Source of the DNA: Pseudomonadota bacterium
GTDB taxonomy: Bacteria > Desulfobacterota > Desulfovibrionia > Desulfovibrionales > Desulfovibrionaceae
DNA: 64,000 nucleotides
Assembly (NCBI GenBank): GCA_023419375.1
Contig: JAEZYD010000008.1
Span: 1 to 64,000 of the forward strand
Direction of reading: 5' to 3'
In this document: positions 59,897 to 64,000 of the stretch, piece after piece
How the letters are laid out: every line of letters starts with the position of its first letter
Numbering within the stretch: the first letter of the stretch is position 1
Program-made: the position numbers and the translations under genes
Notes under the pieces: model-generated
The model's database searches: none
Seen by the model: only the letters and a program-made list of their open reading frames with translations
What the model was told of the DNA's origin: nothing

Positions 59897-60796
59897 TCAG
59901 GCAAGGCCAAAGCGCAGAGCGGCATAGCCCACCACCTTGCGGGTATCACCCGAGGCCGTGGCCGAAGTGTCGTAGAGGCACAGTTCTGCCCACGGTTCGC
60001 CCAGGGCGCGGGCGGCAAACAGGGCCAGGGCCATGGGGGCCGCCCCGCACATGGTGATTTTTTCACGCTGCACCATGGTGAGCAGGCCTTCCGGGTCGCA
60101 GGCCAGCGCTTGCGAAAGGGCGAAGGCATCCTTGCGCATGGTGGTTTCCTGATCTTCGTAATGGTTCATGTCGGAACTGACGATGACGCCGATCCGTTCC
60201 CCCTTGTTTTCGTACTGGCGGATGACCTCCGCCAGCGCAAGCCCCGCATCCTGCAAGGTTTTGTGCTGCATGGTGCCCACGCACACCGGGGTGATGCGGC
60301 GGGTCGCGCCGGGCGTTCCCTGCGGCGGTACGCATTGCAGAAAAGGCAGCAGAACTTCTATGGAATGTTCGCCAAGGTGCGCCTGCAGGTCGGGCGCAAA
60401 ACCGCCCTGGCCGCACAGGCTGGCGGCCAGTTCCGTATCCACGGCAACACTGCCCAGCGGGGTGCGCCACGCACCATCCGGCCACACGCCGAGGGGTGTG
60501 CCTCTGCCCGTGTGGTTGGGGCAGAGCATCACGAGCCGCTCCGGCAGGCTGGCACCGGCTGTGCTCTTGTTCCATGGGCTCATGAGCGCGGCCCCCAGCA
60601 CCTTGCCGCAGTATACGTAGCCAGCATGGGGAAGCATAAGGCCGCGCAGGCTGGCGGACGCCTTGCGCTTGGCGTCAATGGGGGCGGTCGCCGACAAGGC
60701 CTTTCCAGCCGTGAGGTATGACCTGATTTCCTTTTGCAGCTCATCGGGCGAAGCAGGATAGAAACGCCCGGCTGCGACTGGTTCACGTTCGGGCAT
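59897..60796 (-). CDS. AmmeMemoRadiSam system protein B (MEMO-like)
   Basis: A 299-residue MEMO-family protein of the class II extradiol-dioxygenase-like fold. Recognisable segments are VAAGRFYPASPDELQKEI at the start, LMLPHAGYVYCGKVLGAAL, LCPNHTGRGTPLGVW and VIVSSDMNHYE, with histidines and a cysteine of the putative metal site conserved. In many anaerobes this protein is encoded with AMMECR1 and a radical-SAM protein; here it stands alone between an aldehyde dehydrogenase and the SUF genes. Function unknown. Confidence 0.9.
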   Translation of the reverse strand: MPEREPVAAGRFYPASPDELQKEIRSYLTAGKALSATAPIDAKRKASASLRGLMLPHAGYVYCGKVLGAALMSPWNKSTAGASLPERLVMLCPNHTGRGTPLGVWPDGAWRTPLGSVAVDTELAASLCGQGGFAPDLQAHLGEHSIEVLLPFLQCVPPQGTPGATRRITPVCVGTMQHKTLQDAGLALAEVIRQYENKGERIGVIVSSDMNHYEDQETTMRKDAFALSQALACDPEGLLTMVQREKITMCGAAPMALALFAARALGEPWAELCLYDTSATASGDTRKVVGYAALRFGLA

Positions 60797-60818
60797 AAGA
60801 ACACTCCTTACGGGCGCG

Positions 60819-62279
60819 TCAGTTCAGCCCGCCCAACAGGGCATAGTGGGTTTCCATGTATTCCTGTAGTCCCTCGCGGCTGCCTTCCCGGCCAATGCCG
60901 CTGAATTTCACGCCGCCAAAGGGTGTTTCGGCGGCAGCAAGCCCCGCATCGTTAAAGCCGGCCATGCCGTACTGCAACTTGTTGAACAGCCGCCAGATGC
61001 GCGGCATATCGCGTGTGCAGATGTATGAGGCAAGGCCGAATTCCGTATCGTTGGCAAGGGAAATAGCTTCTTCTTCATCGTCAAAAGTCATGACGGCAGC
61101 CACCGGGCCGAAGATTTCCTCGCGGAAAATGCGCATCTGCGGGGTCAGCCCCAGCAGCAGGGTTGGTTCGTAAAAATTACCGCCAAGGCTGTGCGGCTTG
61201 CCGCCAAACAGCAGTTGCGCGCCTTTTTCCACAGCGTCTTTTACCAGAGCATCCGTGTGGGCCACAGCATCGGCATTGATAAGCGGGCCCATGTCGGTTT
61301 CCGGCTTGAGGCCGTCGCCAACGCGCATGTCGCTTATGTGATCGAGCAGATTGGTGACGAAGGTCTCCACCACGCCGTTCTGCACCAGAAAACGGTTGGC
61401 GCAGATGCAGGTTTGCCCGGCATTGCGGAACTTGCAGGCCATGGCCATGGTCACGGCCTTGTCCATGTCCGCATCGTCAAACACAATGAAGGGCGCGTTG
61501 CCGCCAAGCTCCATGGAAGTGCGTTTGAGGGTTGGCCCGCACTGGGTTGCCAGTTGCAGACCCACCGCCGTTGAGCCGGTAAAGCTGAGCTTGCGCACCA
61601 GCGGGTTGGAGGTGATCTCGTTGCCGATGCGCCGCGCGCTGCCCGTAACAACGTTGAAAACCCCGGCGGGGATGCCCACCCGCACGGCCAGTTCCGCCAT
61701 TGCCAGCGCGCTGTAAGGCGTGGCGCTGGCGGGCTTGACCACCATGGTGCAGCCTGCCGCCAGCGCGGGGGCCACCTTGCGGGGGATCATGGACATGGGG
61801 AAGTTCCACGGCGTGATGGCCGCCGCCACGCCTACGGGAGCGTGACGGGTGAGGGCCTGCACCCCGTGGCGGTATACGGGCGTGACCTCGCCGCTGAAGC
61901 GGCGGGCTTCTTCCGCAAACCAGGGAAAGTAGGATGCGCCCTGAAGTATCTCTGCTCTGGCCTCGGCCAGAGGCTTGCCTTCTTCAAGGGTGAGCAGGCG
62001 GGCCAGATCCTCAATATTTTCGGCAATGGCGCGTTCCCAGGCGTGGAGCAGAGCGCCGCGTTCCAGAGGCGTCCGTGCGCTCCACACAGCAAAGGCCGCC
62101 TGCGCGGCCTCAATGGCCTCGCGGGTTTCGGCCTCGCCGCAGTTGGGCACGGTGCCCAACTGCTTGCCATTGGCGGGATTAATGACTTCAATAACGCTTT
62201 TGTCGGCCGCATCGCGCCAGTGCCCATTGATGAGGCACTGGCAGCGGAACAGCTCCTGATCGTGCAGAATGCGGTACAT
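60819..62279 (-). CDS. gabD: NAD(P)-dependent succinate-semialdehyde-type aldehyde dehydrogenase
   Basis: Aldehyde dehydrogenase superfamily (486 residues). The catalytic cysteine lies in FRNAGQTCICANR and the general base glutamate in MELGGNAPFIVF. The nucleotide-binding segment TGSTAVG follows KLSF. Overall similarity is to GabD/SSADH proteins (TPWNFPMSMIPRKVAPALAAGC). No GABA transaminase gene is nearby, so the substrate is unsure. It lies between pyrC and the MEMO gene on the same strand, with 30 bases to pyrC. Confidence 0.9.
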   Translation of the reverse strand: MYRILHDQELFRCQCLINGHWRDAADKSVIEVINPANGKQLGTVPNCGEAETREAIEAAQAAFAVWSARTPLERGALLHAWERAIAENIEDLARLLTLEEGKPLAEARAEILQGASYFPWFAEEARRFSGEVTPVYRHGVQALTRHAPVGVAAAITPWNFPMSMIPRKVAPALAAGCTMVVKPASATPYSALAMAELAVRVGIPAGVFNVVTGSARRIGNEITSNPLVRKLSFTGSTAVGLQLATQCGPTLKRTSMELGGNAPFIVFDDADMDKAVTMAMACKFRNAGQTCICANRFLVQNGVVETFVTNLLDHISDMRVGDGLKPETDMGPLINADAVAHTDALVKDAVEKGAQLLFGGKPHSLGGNFYEPTLLLGLTPQMRIFREEIFGPVAAVMTFDDEEEAISLANDTEFGLASYICTRDMPRIWRLFNKLQYGMAGFNDAGLAAAETPFGGVKFSGIGREGSREGLQEYMETHYALLGGLN

Positions 62280-62309
62280 AAAACCCCCTGTAATGATCCC
62301 CGCAGGGCA

Positions 62310-63569
62310 TCAGAACAGCTGCATGCCGTCTATCCAGTGGTGCTTGACCCTGCCGCGCAGGGTCTGACCCAGAAATGGCGTGTTGCAGCTTTTGGAGTAG
62401 AGGTTTTCCGGCCCGGGAACCCATGTTTCGTCCGGGTCAAGCAGGAAGAAATCTGCTGGATCGCCGGGGGTAAAGCCGTTGCAGGGCAGGTTGAAAATCT
62501 CTGCCGGGCGGCGGCTCCACAGCCGGTGCACATCGGCCTCTGTCAGCACGCCTTCGGCCACCAGACCCCAGGTGAGGCTGACAGCCAGATCAAGCCCGGT
62601 AAAGCCGCACATGGCATCGTCCAGTGTGCCTTCTTTTTCGTGGGCGGCGTGGGGGGCGTGGTCTGTGGCGAGTATGTCGATGGTGCCGTTTTTCACGGCG
62701 CGGCGCAAGGCCTCGCGGTCTGCGGCGGTGCGCAGGGGCGGGCTGACCTTGGCCTGGGTGTTGTAGCCCTCCAGGGCGGTTTCATCCAGCAGCAGATAGT
62801 GGGGGCAGGTTTCGGCGGTCACCTTGATGCCGCGCGCCTTGCCCCAGGCGATGCAGTCAACTGTCAGCGCTGCGGAAACATGGGCGATATGCACGGGCAC
62901 GCCAAGGTATTCGGCCAGCATTATGTCGCGCATGGCCTGATTGGCCTCGCCAGCGGCGGGCTGTCCTTTGACGCCCAGCAGGCCGCTGGTCACGCCTTCG
63001 TGCATGCGCCAGCCCTTCGCCAGTTGCGGATCTTCGCAGTGGTCTATGAGCACCATATTGAGGTCTGCGCCGTATTCCATGATGCGCCGCACAAGCTCCG
63101 CGTTGTCCAGCGGGCGGCCATCGTTGGAAACAGCCACGCAGCCCGCTTCCTTGAGTTCCGCCAGGGGAGCCATTTCTTCGCCCTTGAGGCCCACGGTGGC
63201 GGCGGCAATGGGGTGAAGGCGCGGGCCGTTGGGGTGGCTTTTGCGGGCGCTGTCGAGCATGGCGCGCGTGATGCTGGCCGTGTCGTTGACAGGCTTGGTG
63301 TTGGCCATGCACATCACTGCGCCAAAGCCGCCCCGCGCAGCGGCCTCAAGGCCGGAGGCGATGTCTTCCTTGTATTCAAAGCCAGGTTCGCGCAGGTGCA
63401 CATGGGCGTCAATGCAGCTGGGCATGAGCACAAGGCCCCTGGCGTCAAAAACTTCGCGGCTGTCGTAGGTGTGGTGGCCAGCCGGGGTCATGGTGACAAT
63501 TTTGCCGTGCCGCACCAGCAGGTCTACCGGGGCTTCAAGGTGGCGTGCGTTCTTTATCAAGAGGCTCAT
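62310..63569 (-). CDS. pyrC: Dihydroorotase
   Basis: Zinc amidohydrolase (419 residues) of pyrimidine synthesis, class I. The metal-binding motif DAHVHLREPG is near residue 54 and later ligands occur in the DHCEDP and HIAHVS segments. The aspartate ATDHAPH motif near 303 is the catalytic one. ATGA overlap with pyrB (63566-63569) shows operon coupling, a common pyrB-pyrC arrangement. Confidence 0.95.
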   Translation of the reverse strand: MSLLIKNARHLEAPVDLLVRHGKIVTMTPAGHHTYDSREVFDARGLVLMPSCIDAHVHLREPGFEYKEDIASGLEAAARGGFGAVMCMANTKPVNDTASITRAMLDSARKSHPNGPRLHPIAAATVGLKGEEMAPLAELKEAGCVAVSNDGRPLDNAELVRRIMEYGADLNMVLIDHCEDPQLAKGWRMHEGVTSGLLGVKGQPAAGEANQAMRDIMLAEYLGVPVHIAHVSAALTVDCIAWGKARGIKVTAETCPHYLLLDETALEGYNTQAKVSPPLRTAADREALRRAVKNGTIDILATDHAPHAAHEKEGTLDDAMCGFTGLDLAVSLTWGLVAEGVLTEADVHRLWSRRPAEIFNLPCNGFTPGDPADFFLLDPDETWVPGPENLYSKSCNTPFLGQTLRGRVKHHWIDGMQLF

Positions 63570-64000
63570 GCGCGTGCTCCATCGTTACGCGTGGCCAGCA
63601 GATAGAGCACGGCCATGCGCGTGGCGACGCCTGCGGCCACCTGATTCAGCACCAGGCTCGCGGGGGCGTCTGCTATGTCATTGGAAATTTCAAGCCCACG
63701 GTTCATGGGGCCGGGATGCAAAACCTTGGCTTCGGGCGCGGCAAGGGCCAGCTGGCTGGAGCCAAGGCAAAAACGGCGGGAATATTCCGCAAGGTCGGGC
63801 AAGAGGCCCGCCTGCTGGCGCTCAAGCTGCAGGCGCAGACACATGACGGCGTCCACATCGCGCACTGCTTTGTCCAGCTCCGTATAGATTTCTACGGGCC
63901 AGTGATCCACCCCGGCGGGCAGCAGGGTGCGCGGGGCGCACAGACGCACCTTGACGCCCAGCATGGTGAGCAGGTGCATGTTTGAGCGTGCCACGCGGCT
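63566..64000 (-). CDS. pyrB: Aspartate carbamoyltransferase, C-terminal part (cut by the window edge)
   Basis: The window ends inside this gene; only the last 144 residues are present, continuing beyond 64000. The visible part begins SRVARSNMHLLTML and includes MCLRLQLERQ, a HPGPMNRG motif and SLVLNQVAAGVATRMAVLYLL. These are diagnostic for the carbamoyltransferase that makes N-carbamoyl-aspartate. It overlaps pyrC by 4 bases. Confidence 0.95.
   Translation of the reverse strand, partial: SRVARSNMHLLTMLGVKVRLCAPRTLLPAGVDHWPVEIYTELDKAVRDVDAVMCLRLQLERQQAGLLPDLAEYSRRFCLGSSQLALAAPEAKVLHPGPMNRGLEISNDIADAPASLVLNQVAAGVATRMAVLYLLATRNDGARA

Noticed and set aside
61842..63605. A 587-codon plus-strand frame opposite gabD and pyrC
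   Set aside because: Antisense shadow of two well-recognised enzymes.
1..64000. CRISPR arrays, rRNA genes and insertion sequences
   Set aside because: No regularly spaced repeats, no rRNA-like stretches and no transposase motifs were seen.

Overview
The window looks like a chromosomal segment of a sulfate-reducing Desulfovibrio-type bacterium. The evidence is a periplasmic formate dehydrogenase small subunit with FdhE and a tetraheme cytochrome c3, a complete four-gene nine-heme cytochrome (Nhc) transmembrane complex, a TunR-type tungstate regulator beside TupABC, and an aldehyde:ferredoxin oxidoreductase. The DNA is GC-rich with strong codon bias, and long antisense open frames are its by-product. 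The Nhc operon, rather than the larger Hmc type, points to the D. desulfuricans/D. piger side of the group; this is inference from gene content only.

Layout. 1-2.8 kb: end of a formate dehydrogenase operon (fdhB, fdhE, cytochrome c3). 3-8.4 kb, minus strand: cheZ, then the ileS-lspA-PLDc_N-cpoB group. 8.7-10.8 kb, minus: hypC, a FemAB-like transferase, rnk. 11.2-14.8 kb, minus: nhcABCD. 15-19.5 kb, minus: a tRNA/ribosome housekeeping string (MBL/beta-CASP RNase-like protein, rsmD, coaD, miaA, B3/B4 protein). 19.7-22.5 kb, plus: LOG protein, tadA, a membrane-anchored spermidine-synthase-like protein. 22.6-24.3 kb: two small proteins of unknown function, a structured 830-base intergenic stretch and an RRM RNA-binding protein. 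24.5-32.6 kb, minus: kdpABCDE. 32.8-34.8 kb, plus: arsR-arsC-acr3. 34.9-36.2 kb, minus: envelope proteins of unknown function. 36.4-38.4 kb, plus: sulfide:quinone oxidoreductase-like protein with a DUF1641 partner.

38.6-48.6 kb is a tungsten module: tunR, tupABC, aldehyde oxidoreductase, a MoaD-like carrier, a ThiF/HesA-like activating enzyme and, convergent to them, two MoeA proteins, one fused to a periplasmic-binding-protein-like domain. Together these would sense tungstate, import it, insert it into pyranopterin and use it in the enzyme; the formate dehydrogenase at the left edge is another possible customer.

48.8-56.7 kb, minus: a restriction island (mrr, hsdM, hsdS, hsdR). Its hsdM is cut by one in-frame TAG with the rest of the reading frame intact. 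A CAT-anticodon tRNA gene follows at 57.2 kb. 57.3-64 kb, minus: pyrB (cut by the window edge), pyrC, a succinate-semialdehyde-type dehydrogenase, an AmmeMemoRadiSam B/MEMO protein, and a minimal SUF operon (unknown 108-residue protein, SufC, SufB).

Most functions are assigned by family motifs read directly from the translations. No database search was run. Candidate unusual features are the interrupted hsdM, the tungsten module with its MoeA-binding-protein fusion, the unknown protein in the SUF operon, and several strong inverted repeats in non-coding DNA.
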